A stretch of DNA of 64,000 bases. It comes from Candidatus Nitrosocosmicus franklandus (GTDB lineage Archaea; Thermoproteota; Nitrososphaeria; Nitrososphaerales; Nitrososphaeraceae). Positions 36,860 through 45,961 of this stretch are shown in pieces. The first letter of the stretch is position 1, and each line of letters starts with the position of its first letter. The translations under genes and the position numbers were made by a program. Under the pieces are notes generated by a model that made no database searches, had not been told where the DNA came from, and saw nothing but the letters and a program-made list of their open reading frames with translations. The stretch spans positions 620,001 through 684,000 of the forward strand of contig NZ_LR216287.1 of NCBI RefSeq assembly GCF_900696045.1, read 5' to 3'.

Positions 36860-37627
36860 CTATTTCTTTACTAAGAATTCGCTTAAATCTATATTAAAAA
36901 AATATCTCATAATCTCGACGTAGCTCTTAACTGGTGGTGGGATATCATCTTCGCAAGAGATTCCCAGATCTCTTGCATTAAACCAAATTATGAGACTATG
37001 TAAAATATTTAGAAATCTATGATATGAACCATCTACGGTTCCAAATGATCTAATATATTTGTCCGCCAAGTTCCAAGATGCAGTAAAATCTAAACAATCA
37101 CTCTTGTAGATAGACCTTAGCTGATCCTTTATGTCTGTACCACAACTGAACGGTTTCTTGCAAAGAATTATCGGGAAATCAACTTTATCTGGTATATAAA
37201 GTCCAGGCGGGGACCAAATAGAAAGTATCCGAGACCCATTAGGTAGTTCAGATTCATATTTTTCGATCAAAACATTATTAATTCTTTCGTCTGTGAACCA
37301 GGAGAATACAACTGTAGCTTCTGAAAGCGAGTACTTGGTAACATCAGTCTTGACCAAAAATATATCCTTTATTTCACTAGTCTTTGAGGAAATTTCGTTT
37401 ATAATAGTCGCATCCACGTCAATCCCTACGGCCCTCTTTACATTGAACTCCCTTTTGGCAATAATAAGAGAAGAAGGATTGTTCCCAATTCCTAGATGAT
37501 AGAATACATCATTATCATTAAGATTAGATAGAGCGAACATTCGACGAATAAAGTCGTCAGGAATTTTAACGCTCTCACCTGATATAATATTACTCGGCAA
37601 AGTTGCAATAAATTCATCGATTTTCAA
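36860..37627 (-). CDS. SAM-dependent methyltransferase-like protein
   Basis: A 255-residue protein with a Rossmann-like N-terminal half. HLGIGNNPSSLIIAKRE resembles motif I and AVGIDVDATII motif II of class I methyltransferases, followed by VFSWFTDERINNVL. The C-terminal 110 residues are helical and not assignable. The glycine motif is unusual (GIGNN), so activity is uncertain. The substrate is unknown. Confidence 0.6.
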   Translation of the reverse strand: MKIDEFIATLPSNIISGESVKIPDDFIRRMFALSNLNDNDVFYHLGIGNNPSSLIIAKREFNVKRAVGIDVDATIINEISSKTSEIKDIFLVKTDVTKYSLSEATVVFSWFTDERINNVLIEKYESELPNGSRILSIWSPPGLYIPDKVDFPIILCKKPFSCGTDIKDQLRSIYKSDCLDFTASWNLADKYIRSFGTVDGSYHRFLNILHSLIIWFNARDLGISCEDDIPPPVKSYVEIMRYFFNIDLSEFLVKK

Positions 37628-37699
37628 GAGTAATAACCCTAAATCAAGTGGCGATTAAACTAAATTTATGGGTTTCAATGATACAGTGTGAAAACAGTA

Positions 37700-38008
37700 T
37701 CAGATCTCAACAAATACATTGTTATTTTCAACAATTACGCGATACGATTCTTGGTTTTTTAACTCCTTAGAAAACCACAAAAGCTCACCAGTCTCTATAT
37801 TCCATTTTGCACCATTCCATGGACATGTAAGTTCCTTGTTTTTAAGTGTTCCTTCATGTAGTTCAGCACCGGCATGTGAGCAGATATTGTTGATTGCAAA
37901 GTAACGTCCCCTTTGATTAAGAACCAAGATCTCTTTACCTCCAATAGTAATATTTCTTAGCATACCTTCAGGAATATTTGAAGTCTTATCTATTAGGAAC
38001 TTTGTCAT
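37700..38008 (-). CDS. Rieske-type ferredoxin with Asn at a ligand position
   Basis: A 102-residue stand-alone Rieske [2Fe-2S] domain. The first ligand pair is CSHAG near residues 43-47. The second box is CPWNGAKW, where canonical proteins have CPWHG. The codon is AAT on the minus strand (near 37817), so the second His ligand is Asn. The rest of the fold (IGGKEILVLNQRGRYFAINN, GELLWFSKE) is normal. It could bind a modified cluster, another metal or none. Likely a soluble electron carrier in origin. Confidence 0.85.
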   Translation of the reverse strand: MTKFLIDKTSNIPEGMLRNITIGGKEILVLNQRGRYFAINNICSHAGAELHEGTLKNKELTCPWNGAKWNIETGELLWFSKELKNQESYRVIVENNNVFVEI

Positions 38009-38058
38009 ATTATAGGTTTCAACAAAAGCTTATCTTAAATATATTGGATTACATGATA

Positions 38059-39006
38059 TTAGGTATCAAGACTTTTGGCATTTAGTTGGTTCATGAGCAA
38101 GGCCTTTTGAACATGTAATCGGTTTTCGGCTTCAGTCCAGACAACAGAATTAGGGCCATCAATTACCTCAGATGAAACTTCTTTGCCTCTTTTCGCAGGC
38201 AGACAGTGCATGAAAATATAATCTTTCCTTGCTAGCCTGACCAATTCACCATTCACTTGATACTTTGGAAAGAATAGCTTTTCTCTACTATCAACCTCAT
38301 TTTCCTTTCCGATTGAAACATGTGTATCGGTGACTACTACATCGGCATTAGTAATAGCCTCTTTTGGATTTGATGTTATCAATATACCCGAGTCATTCTT
38401 AATTGATTCTTTTCTTGCAATGTCAACGATCCAGTCCAAGGGCTCAAACCCCACCGGAGTGGAAACTGAGATATCTATTCCCAATTTGGCACACCCCAAT
38501 AATAAATCGTTACATATGTTGTTACCATCTCCTATGTATGTTAACTTTAGGCCCTTCAATCTTTTTTTATACTCGAGTATAGTTAACAGATCCGCCAAAA
38601 TTTGACATGGATGAAACATATCAGACAATCCGTTTATGACTGGTATAGTCGCAGCCTTAGATAGTTTTTCAATATCTTCATGAGCATAGACTCTCGCCAT
38701 TAACACGTTAACATATAAAGAAAGAGTTCTCGCAGTATCCTCTATGGTTTCACCCCGAGACAATTGCAAGTCGTTAAATGATAGATTTATGGCATGTCCC
38801 CCCAAATGAAGCATGGCTGTTTCAAAGCTTAATCGTGTCCTAGTCGAGGGCTTTTGAAAAATCATTCCTAGAATTTTTCCATTCAGATATTTGGAATTTG
38901 ATCCTAATTCTTTAAATTGGTTTTTCAAAAATAGAGACAAATCCAACAAAGACAAAATTTCATTTTCACTCAAATCACGAAGACTTAGAACATTCCCTAT
39001 CAACAT
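38059..39006 (-). CDS. argF: Ornithine carbamoyltransferase
   Basis: A 315-residue carbamoyltransferase joining carbamoyl phosphate and ornithine to citrulline in arginine synthesis. Carbamoyl-phosphate loop PSTRTRLSFE near residue 53, MFHPCQILADL near residue 130, and the ornithine motif MHCLPAKRGKEV near residue 266 identify the OTC branch rather than aspartate carbamoyltransferase. Cytosolic. FtsY starts upstream and ends 38 bases before this gene, so they may be cotranscribed. Confidence 0.95.
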   Translation of the reverse strand: MLIGNVLSLRDLSENEILSLLDLSLFLKNQFKELGSNSKYLNGKILGMIFQKPSTRTRLSFETAMLHLGGHAINLSFNDLQLSRGETIEDTARTLSLYVNVLMARVYAHEDIEKLSKAATIPVINGLSDMFHPCQILADLLTILEYKKRLKGLKLTYIGDGNNICNDLLLGCAKLGIDISVSTPVGFEPLDWIVDIARKESIKNDSGILITSNPKEAITNADVVVTDTHVSIGKENEVDSREKLFFPKYQVNGELVRLARKDYIFMHCLPAKRGKEVSSEVIDGPNSVVWTEAENRLHVQKALLMNQLNAKSLDT

Positions 39007-39044
39007 TAAAGAGGAAAAAAAACTTTAATTTAATGCTTTCAAAT

Positions 39045-40382
39045 CTATTTTTTCTTTTTAAACCAGCTAAAGCGGCCCTTTTTCTTACCTTCTTCTTTTT
39101 TGTTTTCAGAAGATGATAAAATTTCTTTATCTTCTTTGCGATCGTAGGCCAAGGTTTCCTTTTGCAAAGATTTAGCATCATTATGAATACCTTTATCAAC
39201 GATGTTAGGAGTATCTACAACAGAATCGCTAGAAATATGAGTGACTACTTTCTCTTTTTGATCCTTATTTTCAGTATCAGATTTCGTTAAATCCATGCTG
39301 GATTCAATAATGATATCCTCATCAGGATTTGTAAACTCAAGTGACAAATTTTCATTTGACTTGTCAAAAGATTCATCTTTAGAAAATTGTACATTTTGTG
39401 CAGAAAGATGGCTTTCTTCGGCAGGGATTGAGATTGAGTTTTGAACCCGATTTTGAGATAGAAAGAGAGATTCATTGCTAAAAATTGATTCGACGAATTT
39501 CTCTTTATTGAATTTTATGATATCATCATAGTTTTGTCCTACACCCAAATACATTATAGGTTTTGATGTTATGAAAGATATTGATATTACTGAACCCCCC
39601 TTAGCATCTGCATCTACCTTTGTCAATATAGCCCCATCGAATTCGGTATATGTGAAAAACTCTTTAGCTTGATTAATGGTGTCATTTCCGGCTAGAGAGT
39701 CACCAACAAACAATTTCATATCAGGTTTAATCACCTTGACAATTTTACCTATTTCATCCATCAAATTTTTTGCAGTCTGCATCCTGCCTGCAGTATCAAT
39801 AAGAACTACATCGATGTAATGTTTCCTTGCATATTCAACTGCATCTCTAGCAACAGCGGATGGGTCAGCTCCATATCTCTGTGAAATTACCTTAATGGAT
39901 AATTTTTCTGCGTGAGCCGAAACCTGCTCTATAGCACCGGCTCTATGAGTATCAGCAGCAGCAATAACTACACTAAAACCAGACTTCTTGAGTAGATTGG
40001 CTACTTTTGCCACTGTTGTAGTTTTTCCCGTTCCATTAATACCCAGAAATACAAGTTTGAAGGGTCCTCCTTTAATTTGTTTTTTTGCCTGTATTTTCTG
40101 TATCAGATCAATCGACCCTGCCTGATTCAGGATGTTTGCAAACTCTTCCTTCAAGGTGTTCATAACGACTTCCTCTACAGATTCATTTTTTTGTAATTTT
40201 ATTCCAATCAATTTTTGTTTAAGTTGTTTGGTTAAAACATCTATGACATCCTGGGAAATATCACTCTCAAGTAATGATACATTAAGATCAAAGAGAGCAT
40301 TATCTAGATCCTTATCGGATAATTCTTTTTGACTGATGCTCTTTGCCGCGTTAGAAAATGCTTTTTTTAGTTTTTCAAACAT
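39045..40382 (-). CDS. ftsY: Signal recognition particle receptor FtsY with C-terminal charged extension
   Basis: A 445-residue protein. Residues 1-300 are the complete NG GTPase: N domain start FEKLKKAFSN, P-loop GINGTGKTTT near residue 116, AADTHRAGA, IDTAGRM and TKVDADAKGG. It docks SRP-ribosome complexes at the membrane. Residues about 305-445 are a low-complexity Ser/Asp/Glu-rich tail ending in the basic RFSWFKKKK. Other FtsY proteins carry an acidic extension before the N domain, so placing it after the G domain is unusual. The basic tip could bind membrane lipids (inference). Confidence 0.95.
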   Translation of the reverse strand: MFEKLKKAFSNAAKSISQKELSDKDLDNALFDLNVSLLESDISQDVIDVLTKQLKQKLIGIKLQKNESVEEVVMNTLKEEFANILNQAGSIDLIQKIQAKKQIKGGPFKLVFLGINGTGKTTTVAKVANLLKKSGFSVVIAAADTHRAGAIEQVSAHAEKLSIKVISQRYGADPSAVARDAVEYARKHYIDVVLIDTAGRMQTAKNLMDEIGKIVKVIKPDMKLFVGDSLAGNDTINQAKEFFTYTEFDGAILTKVDADAKGGSVISISFITSKPIMYLGVGQNYDDIIKFNKEKFVESIFSNESLFLSQNRVQNSISIPAEESHLSAQNVQFSKDESFDKSNENLSLEFTNPDEDIIIESSMDLTKSDTENKDQKEKVVTHISSDSVVDTPNIVDKGIHNDAKSLQKETLAYDRKEDKEILSSSENKKEEGKKKGRFSWFKKKK

Positions 40383-40442
40383 CTCAATACCCTTAATTTA
40401 CTTACCTATCAAGACTAAAAGAATAAGATACTAGTCAGTTAT

Positions 40443-40940
40443 CTACTGAGAGTGTGACGATGAATTATGCGAATGAGTATGCAAAGAATCATCCATCTTC
40501 TGCATTTGACCTACATAGTTATTAACAGTATTCTGTATTTCCATCATCCTATTAGAAATCTGTTGTTTTTGGCCGGCTAGCTGTTTTATCGCTAATTCGA
40601 ATTCCTTTATCCTTTGTTCAATAAAATTAACTGCGTCGTCTTTCTTTTTTTCAACTACTACCCCCGCGCCAATATTTACGAGAACTTTTTCTATAGGATA
40701 GATAGTACCTTTAACATAGACTCCTGTACCCAATGGTACTAAGGAAATGGTTTCCGATTCTTGTGACAAGCTCATCAAACCATTATAAGATTTATGAGAT
40801 TCGTCATAGAGTCGATGCAAAACGGATTCCTTCGCCACGATATCATTATAATAAGCCTCCAATAGTTTTGATTCTTGTAGTAAATCGTTAACTGTTTGCT
40901 CCATATTGTGAGAATTCTTTCCGCCACTATTCATAGCCAT
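40443..40940 (-). CDS. pfdA: Prefoldin alpha subunit
   Basis: A 165-residue protein with two long coiled-coil helices (about residues 8-55 and 105-150) linked by a beta hairpin region LVPLGTGVYVKGTI and VLVNIGAGVVVEK, the alpha-prefoldin signature. The end is a His/Ser-rich tail. Prefoldin captures unfolded proteins and passes them to the thermosome, which is also in this window. It lies 60 bases upstream of ftsY on the same strand. Confidence 0.93.
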   Translation of the reverse strand: MAMNSGGKNSHNMEQTVNDLLQESKLLEAYYNDIVAKESVLHRLYDESHKSYNGLMSLSQESETISLVPLGTGVYVKGTIYPIEKVLVNIGAGVVVEKKKDDAVNFIEQRIKEFELAIKQLAGQKQQISNRMMEIQNTVNNYVGQMQKMDDSLHTHSHNSSSHSQ

Positions 40941-41280
40941 AATAAAATAATGAATCCCTGACTTTATTATAACTTTGGCTTCTCATTATTCTTATATTTG
41001 CGCCAACATTACAAATTCATTTACGAATTGAATGAAGTATAGATAGTCTCACACAAAATTACATAGAACAAGTATTACTTTGCGTTGTGTCCATTTGTTA
41101 CCATAAATAGGATTATATATTAACTATGATAAAGCCTTTTAATGGTATATAGATTATTTCCTTAGGTCTAACTTGTAAGATAACAAAACTTATCGTCACA
41201 AGGAGAGGACTATTTAAATTTTGATATCCAAAAGATAACCAGTAAAAATATATTAAATACAGTGATTTTTACAACCAAGA
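40941..41280 (+). other. Divergent promoter region
   Basis: 340 AT-rich bases between prefoldin and GAPDH genes, which point away from each other. ATATATTAAATAC near 41246-41258 fits a TATA element for GAPDH. No gene or RNA found inside. Confidence 0.4.
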
Positions 41281-42324
41281 GTGTATAAAGTTTTTATCAA
41301 TGGTTATGGAATAATTGGAAGTCGTTTAGCCTCGGCAATTTCAAAGGACGATCAGATTGAGCTGACAGGAATAGCAAAATATTCGCCCGATGAAAAAACA
41401 GGAGAAGCTATTGATCGAGGATATAAAGTTTTTGTACCCAATAAACTCATAAGAGACTTTAAAAAAAAGAGTTTTGATATTGCAGGAACTATAGAGGACG
41501 CAGTGACCGCGTCAGATCTGGTAATAGATGCATCTTCAGAAGGAAATGGTTACAAAAATAAGATCAAATACTATTTGCCGTTAAAGAAAAAAGCTGTTTT
41601 CCAAGGCGGTGAGGATAGATATGGAAAAAAATCGGTCGCAGATATAATCCACAATTCAAGGATAAATTACGATAAGACACTAGACAAGGAATATGTAATT
41701 CAAGGAAGCTGTAATGTTACCGGAATGGGTAGAATAATTCAGCCGCTGATGGAAAATTACCAAGAATCTATCAAAAGATTTGATGTAAACTTAATTAGAA
41801 GATGGGCAGATTTAGAAGACAAAAAAGATGTAAAGGATTCGATAGAATGGGATAGAAATCCACATCATCAGGATGATTTTAAAGATATCATTCATGATAT
41901 CAATTTGTATGTAGATGCACTCAAAGTACCATCTCGTATGATGCATTTGCATCAAATGACAATCAGATTTGATGGTAAACCCCCCTCTAAGGATATGATA
42001 TTAGATATCTTTCAAAATGAATTTGGTGTAGCAATATTAAATAATGCAAAAGGGACTGGCGATGTCAGAAAGAAGGCAATAGAATTAAGGTTTGAGCATG
42101 GAGATACCTCAATGGTTCATATTCATAGCGAATTGATAAGAATTCAAGAAGATATTCTAAAAATATCTTATTCCGACGATCAAACAGGAATGGTAATCCC
42201 AGAAAATTATATGCTAGTTCAGTCAATGTTAAATAAGAAGCCACGGAAAGAGGCAATAAAACTTAGTGAAAAATTATTTGGATTAAAAAGGAAAAAGAGA
42301 TTATTAGAAAAGGAATTTCTTTAA
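41281..42324 (+). CDS. gap: Glyceraldehyde-3-phosphate dehydrogenase, archaeal type II
   Basis: A 347-residue archaeal GAPDH. NAD(P)-binding GYGIIGSRLASA at the start, catalytic Cys in GSCNVTGMGR near residue 142, and the RRWADLED region matching type II enzymes. It interconverts 1,3-bisphosphoglycerate and glyceraldehyde 3-phosphate; here it probably works for gluconeogenesis. GTG start. It is convergent with the 4-hydroxybutyryl-CoA dehydratase gene. Confidence 0.93.
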   Translation: MYKVFINGYGIIGSRLASAISKDDQIELTGIAKYSPDEKTGEAIDRGYKVFVPNKLIRDFKKKSFDIAGTIEDAVTASDLVIDASSEGNGYKNKIKYYLPLKKKAVFQGGEDRYGKKSVADIIHNSRINYDKTLDKEYVIQGSCNVTGMGRIIQPLMENYQESIKRFDVNLIRRWADLEDKKDVKDSIEWDRNPHHQDDFKDIIHDINLYVDALKVPSRMMHLHQMTIRFDGKPPSKDMILDIFQNEFGVAILNNAKGTGDVRKKAIELRFEHGDTSMVHIHSELIRIQEDILKISYSDDQTGMVIPENYMLVQSMLNKKPRKEAIKLSEKLFGLKRKKRLLEKEFL

Positions 42325-42381
42325 TCATTCTTAAGTGTTGTTTGACATATATTAATCAGGTGGAATGACTTTTGAACGCCT

Positions 42382-43917
42382 CTAAGCATTGTTTTGTTTC
42401 TCTTTTTTTAGTCCGAATATTCTATCAAAATAATCTGACGACTCTGCAATCAGGGTAGAGTCAGTAGTATTCTCGCCTTCTGGTATCCGGGCTAATCGTC
42501 TAGCTAATTTCTTCTTATATTCCAACTGCATCTGTCTGGCTATTTGAATCCTTTGTGCTTGTGGAGAACCTGCACCGTGCATAGATTCAGTTAAGTAACC
42601 GACGGCGTTTCTTCCCAACGTCATATTTTCAATTAGCCGGAGTATTCGTACTCTATCCTCCGTAGAAACACCTTTTCTACCTTTCAGGTATTTATCTAGC
42701 AAAGGACCCGTTACGGCTCCTCTAAAATCCTTCTCAGATGGCATGGTAACCATGAGACCACCTGCAATATCCTGTGCAAGACGGCCAATTTCATATGGGA
42801 AGCGAGTGACGTTGTGTTTGCAAACGTTTGCAAGCATGTCATCATTAATGAAGTTGCCTGATGGTGTTTTATAAGCTTGGTGAGAAGAAGCGATACCAGC
42901 AGCAAAAATGGTCTCATTAAGGTGGGTCATCTCAATTAGCTTATCTTTGATATGAGAGGCATTAGAAACTCCGTTATACTCAGCAATAGCTGCGGCCGCC
43001 CCAATTAAGACGTCCCCCAGACCAGTCTTACAAACGTAACTTCTACGATGATAACACGTAAACCTCTCAACTAGCATTGATGCGAATTCTACTTCGCCAT
43101 CCATAAATATCAAATCATTAGGTATGAAAACATTATCAAATATTATCAAGGCCTCTTGACCAGAAAACTGTGAATTGCCCGTATCCAAATCACCATCCTC
43201 CATGCTCCTTGTGTCGCAAGATTGTCTTCCATAAATATAGGTAATACCTTTAGCATCAACAGGAATTGCTCCAACAATTGCATAATCCTTGTCTTCGGGT
43301 CGCAACCTCATAGTTGGCATAACTATTAGCCAGTGGGAATTGATGCATCCGGTTTGATGTGCTTTTGCACCTCTGATATAAACACCTTTCTCATCTCTTC
43401 TTACAATGTGAACAAACATATCTGGATCTTCTTGCTGTGAAGGTGATAAACTGCGATCACCCTTTACATCGGTCATAGTTCCACCTATGACAAGATTCTC
43501 ATACTGAATTTTCTTTATAAATTCTAACAATCGGGTATGATATTGTGTATTATATTTTTTATCAATCTCGAAAGTCGTTGAATACAATGAATTTAAAGCA
43601 TCCATTCCTACACATCTCTGAAAACAAGTCCCTGTCTTTTGCCCAAGTTTTCGTTGCATTTTATTCTGATTTACCAGATCTTCAGAGCTTTGAGCAATAT
43701 GCAAAAATCGGTTTACCTGAGTACCTGTCAACGTTGATTTGGCAGAGCCTATTTCTGGATCTTCTATTGCAATATCATAAGTAGCTGCAACAGCATTAAT
43801 CGATGGTCTAATCATTGGATGATCAACCGGTTCCTTAACCAACTCTCCAAATAGATATACCTGTAAATTCCTATTTCTAAGACTTTCTATATACTCAGAC
43901 CCATTCTTAATCGGCAT
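42382..43917 (-). CDS. 4-hydroxybutyryl-CoA dehydratase
   Basis: A 511-residue radical flavin/[4Fe-4S] enzyme converting 4-hydroxybutyryl-CoA to crotonyl-CoA, the key step of the thaumarchaeal 3-hydroxypropionate/4-hydroxybutyrate cycle. Cluster ligands are visible: two Cys in TCFQRCVG near residue 98, and His and Cys in CYHRRSYVCK near residue 288. FAD-contact motifs include GTMTDVKGDRSLSPSQQ and GAKAHQTGCINSHW. The length matches the family. It marks autotrophic CO2 fixation. Confidence 0.96.
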   Translation of the reverse strand: MPIKNGSEYIESLRNRNLQVYLFGELVKEPVDHPMIRPSINAVAATYDIAIEDPEIGSAKSTLTGTQVNRFLHIAQSSEDLVNQNKMQRKLGQKTGTCFQRCVGMDALNSLYSTTFEIDKKYNTQYHTRLLEFIKKIQYENLVIGGTMTDVKGDRSLSPSQQEDPDMFVHIVRRDEKGVYIRGAKAHQTGCINSHWLIVMPTMRLRPEDKDYAIVGAIPVDAKGITYIYGRQSCDTRSMEDGDLDTGNSQFSGQEALIIFDNVFIPNDLIFMDGEVEFASMLVERFTCYHRRSYVCKTGLGDVLIGAAAAIAEYNGVSNASHIKDKLIEMTHLNETIFAAGIASSHQAYKTPSGNFINDDMLANVCKHNVTRFPYEIGRLAQDIAGGLMVTMPSEKDFRGAVTGPLLDKYLKGRKGVSTEDRVRILRLIENMTLGRNAVGYLTESMHGAGSPQAQRIQIARQMQLEYKKKLARRLARIPEGENTTDSTLIAESSDYFDRIFGLKKEKQNNA

Positions 43918-44024
43918 ACAATAAATGGAACAAGATTATATTTGAATATTTGTATGCAGGACAATTTTATCTTTTTTTAAGGGATGCATAGAACTTTATT
44001 GCAACATTGACGATTATCAAATGA

Positions 44025-44375
44025 TTGGATCGACTAGAAGTTATGAAATTACTTATGAGAAGGGAACTTGCAATGGAAGAACTGGAAGTGGAGGTTTTTC
44101 TTGCGTTGCTAAGAGGTCAAAATGCTACCTCTTCAGAAATAATGGAGCAGCTCAACTTGACAAAAGAGGAATTTATCAAAATCGCAAAAGATTTGGAGTC
44201 AAAAGGAATGATAATTGAATTAAATATGAACGAATTCAGGGCTTTGCATCCTAGATTTGCCATAGTCAATAGATATCGAAAAATGTGTGTTTCTAATAAA
44301 ATAGAATTCAAAAAGAATCCAAAAATAGATCGGTTAGCGGTGCAGGTAGAAAAGTATCAAGAGTCAATAGAATAG
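44025..44375 (+). CDS. Small helix-turn-helix regulator
   Basis: A protein of 110-116 residues with a winged-HTH pattern: FLALLRGQNATSSEIMEQLN, then LTKEEFIKIAKDLESKGMI, similar to TrmB/MarR-type domains. No ligand-binding domain. The frame opens with TTG at 44025; an ATG at 44043 is a better start. Two conserved unknown genes follow closely on the same strand. It may regulate them or itself; function is inferred. Confidence 0.65.
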   Translation: MDRLEVMKLLMRRELAMEELEVEVFLALLRGQNATSSEIMEQLNLTKEEFIKIAKDLESKGMIIELNMNEFRALHPRFAIVNRYRKMCVSNKIEFKKNPKIDRLAVQVEKYQESIE

Positions 44376-44386
44376 CAGATAATGTA

Positions 44387-44842
44387 ATGCCTAAATATGA
44401 GAATACTAACTATTTCATGTTTGAGATGCAATCGTCAACTCCTAAAAATAAAGACAAAGTTACTTACTTTGGAGTCATAAATATTAATGAAAACAGCAAG
44501 AATATAGGTGCCGTTGATGTTTGGAGAAGCTTGATTACAAAGCAGCTTTTTTGTGAAGAAAAGAGACTAGGAATTTTAGATATTGCCGACAAGATAGGAA
44601 TGCCTCAAATTAAGGAGGGAGAAGTATGGGCAGTAGCAGTAAATAGATTCAGAAAAGGAAAAGACAGATGGAGATTGATTAGTATCACCAAAGAAGGTAG
44701 AAACGAGTTTATTGATACGGATGAAGAAACCAAAATTGTAGTCGAGACTTCAAACTACAAGATAATTGATGATGAATGGTGGAGTTTTTTAGTGTCGGAA
44801 AATGTAAACAAGAGTATAGAAATCACCAAAGAATTGAATTAG
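44387..44842 (+). CDS. Conserved hypothetical protein
   Basis: A 151-residue protein of mixed alpha/beta look with no family I recognise. Notable are Trp-rich stretches (VWRSLITKQLF, DDEWWSFLV) and a basic middle (RFRKGKDRWRLIS). No membrane segment. It starts 11 bases after the HTH gene and ends one base before the next gene, so the three are one operon. Confidence 0.55.
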   Translation: MPKYENTNYFMFEMQSSTPKNKDKVTYFGVININENSKNIGAVDVWRSLITKQLFCEEKRLGILDIADKIGMPQIKEGEVWAVAVNRFRKGKDRWRLISITKEGRNEFIDTDEETKIVVETSNYKIIDDEWWSFLVSENVNKSIEITKELN

Positions 44843-44843
44843 T

Positions 44844-45155
44844 ATGTTAAACGAGTATCCCGAGAAATATCACAATCTGGACCTAAATATTAATATAAAA
44901 AATGTAGTTGAAGGCTCAGTTGCAAGCAAATTATCAGGGTTTTTTTTTATAAATGACATGAAATTTGTATTTAAGGCACTAGCCTTTGGGCGTATTGGTG
45001 GACATAATGTGAATATAAAGATCTCCAAGACAAAGTACGATCAAATTAAAAAATTAGGTTATGATCCTGAAATTATATTGCAGATCGTCCAAAGGAAGAT
45101 TATAGAGGGCGAAATTACAATTTTCGATCCTAGAGAAGTAAATAAAAAAATTTAA
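44844..45155 (+). CDS. Conserved hypothetical protein
   Basis: A 103-residue basic protein, third gene of a tight trio. It appears beta-rich at first (LNINIKNVVEGSVASKLSG, FKALAFGRIGGHNVNIKIS) and then helical (YDPEIILQIVQRKII). No family recognised. Its end overlaps the convergent MTA phosphorylase gene by four bases. Confidence 0.5.
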   Translation: MLNEYPEKYHNLDLNINIKNVVEGSVASKLSGFFFINDMKFVFKALAFGRIGGHNVNIKISKTKYDQIKKLGYDPEIILQIVQRKIIEGEITIFDPREVNKKI

Positions 45156-45961
45156 AGTAATGCATCATTGAGGGCATTACCACAACTACAATTAACTCTT
45201 TCTTCAGTAACCAAAGGGATCATTTTAGAAAGAAGGTTTTTTGTAGTTTCAACGTTCTTATGTAAGGTTTCCAAAATTTCCTTTGATGAAACTGGTTGGT
45301 TGGCCCATACATCATAATCAGTAATAGTTGAGATTGATAGATAACATATTTCGGATTCTCTAGCAAGAATGCATTCGGGAACTAGAGTCATCCCAATAAT
45401 GTCTGCATGTAAAATATCTCGATACATCTTTGACTCGGCTCTGGTTGAGAAACGCGGACCCTCAATACATATGTAAGTTCCCTTATCATGGTAACGTATA
45501 TTAAGTTCACTTAAACACCTTTTTGCTAAAGTCCTTAGGTCTGAACATAAAGGGTCGGCTACTGAAATGTGACATACTTGCGGCCCATCATAAAAAGTAT
45601 ATGCACGTTTCTTGGTAAAGTCAATAAACTGATCGGGAAGTAATATATCTCCTGGTTTATATTCGTAATTTAAACTTCCAACTGCAGATGGTGCAATTAT
45701 CCTTTTTACCCCTAATTCTTTTAAGGCCCAAATGTTTGCACGGTAATTTATCATATGAGGTGGCAACTTATGACCTTTGCCATGTCTTGGAAGAAACGCA
45801 ACTTTTTTTTCTCTAAAACTTCCTATGATGATTTCATCAGAAGTATCACCATATGGTGTCTTGGGCCTAATTGTTCGTGTCTCCTTAAGTAGAGTAGTAT
45901 CATAAATTCCAGTTCCGCCAATAACAGCTATTTGGACTGAGTCATCACGAGAATTCATCAT
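45152..45961 (-). CDS. mtnP: S-methyl-5'-thioadenosine phosphorylase
   Basis: A 269-residue purine nucleoside phosphorylase-like enzyme. IGGTGIYD at the N-terminus, FLPRHGKGHKLPPHMINYRAN with phosphate-site residues, and SAVGSLNYEYKPGD and CIEGPRFSTRAE further on. It splits methylthioadenosine, a by-product of polyamine synthesis, into adenine and methylthioribose 1-phosphate. Its start overlaps the apt stop by four bases, so adenine made here can be re-used by the coupled enzyme. Confidence 0.94.
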   Translation of the reverse strand: MMNSRDDSVQIAVIGGTGIYDTTLLKETRTIRPKTPYGDTSDEIIIGSFREKKVAFLPRHGKGHKLPPHMINYRANIWALKELGVKRIIAPSAVGSLNYEYKPGDILLPDQFIDFTKKRAYTFYDGPQVCHISVADPLCSDLRTLAKRCLSELNIRYHDKGTYICIEGPRFSTRAESKMYRDILHADIIGMTLVPECILARESEICYLSISTITDYDVWANQPVSSKEILETLHKNVETTKNLLSKMIPLVTEERVNCSCGNALNDALL

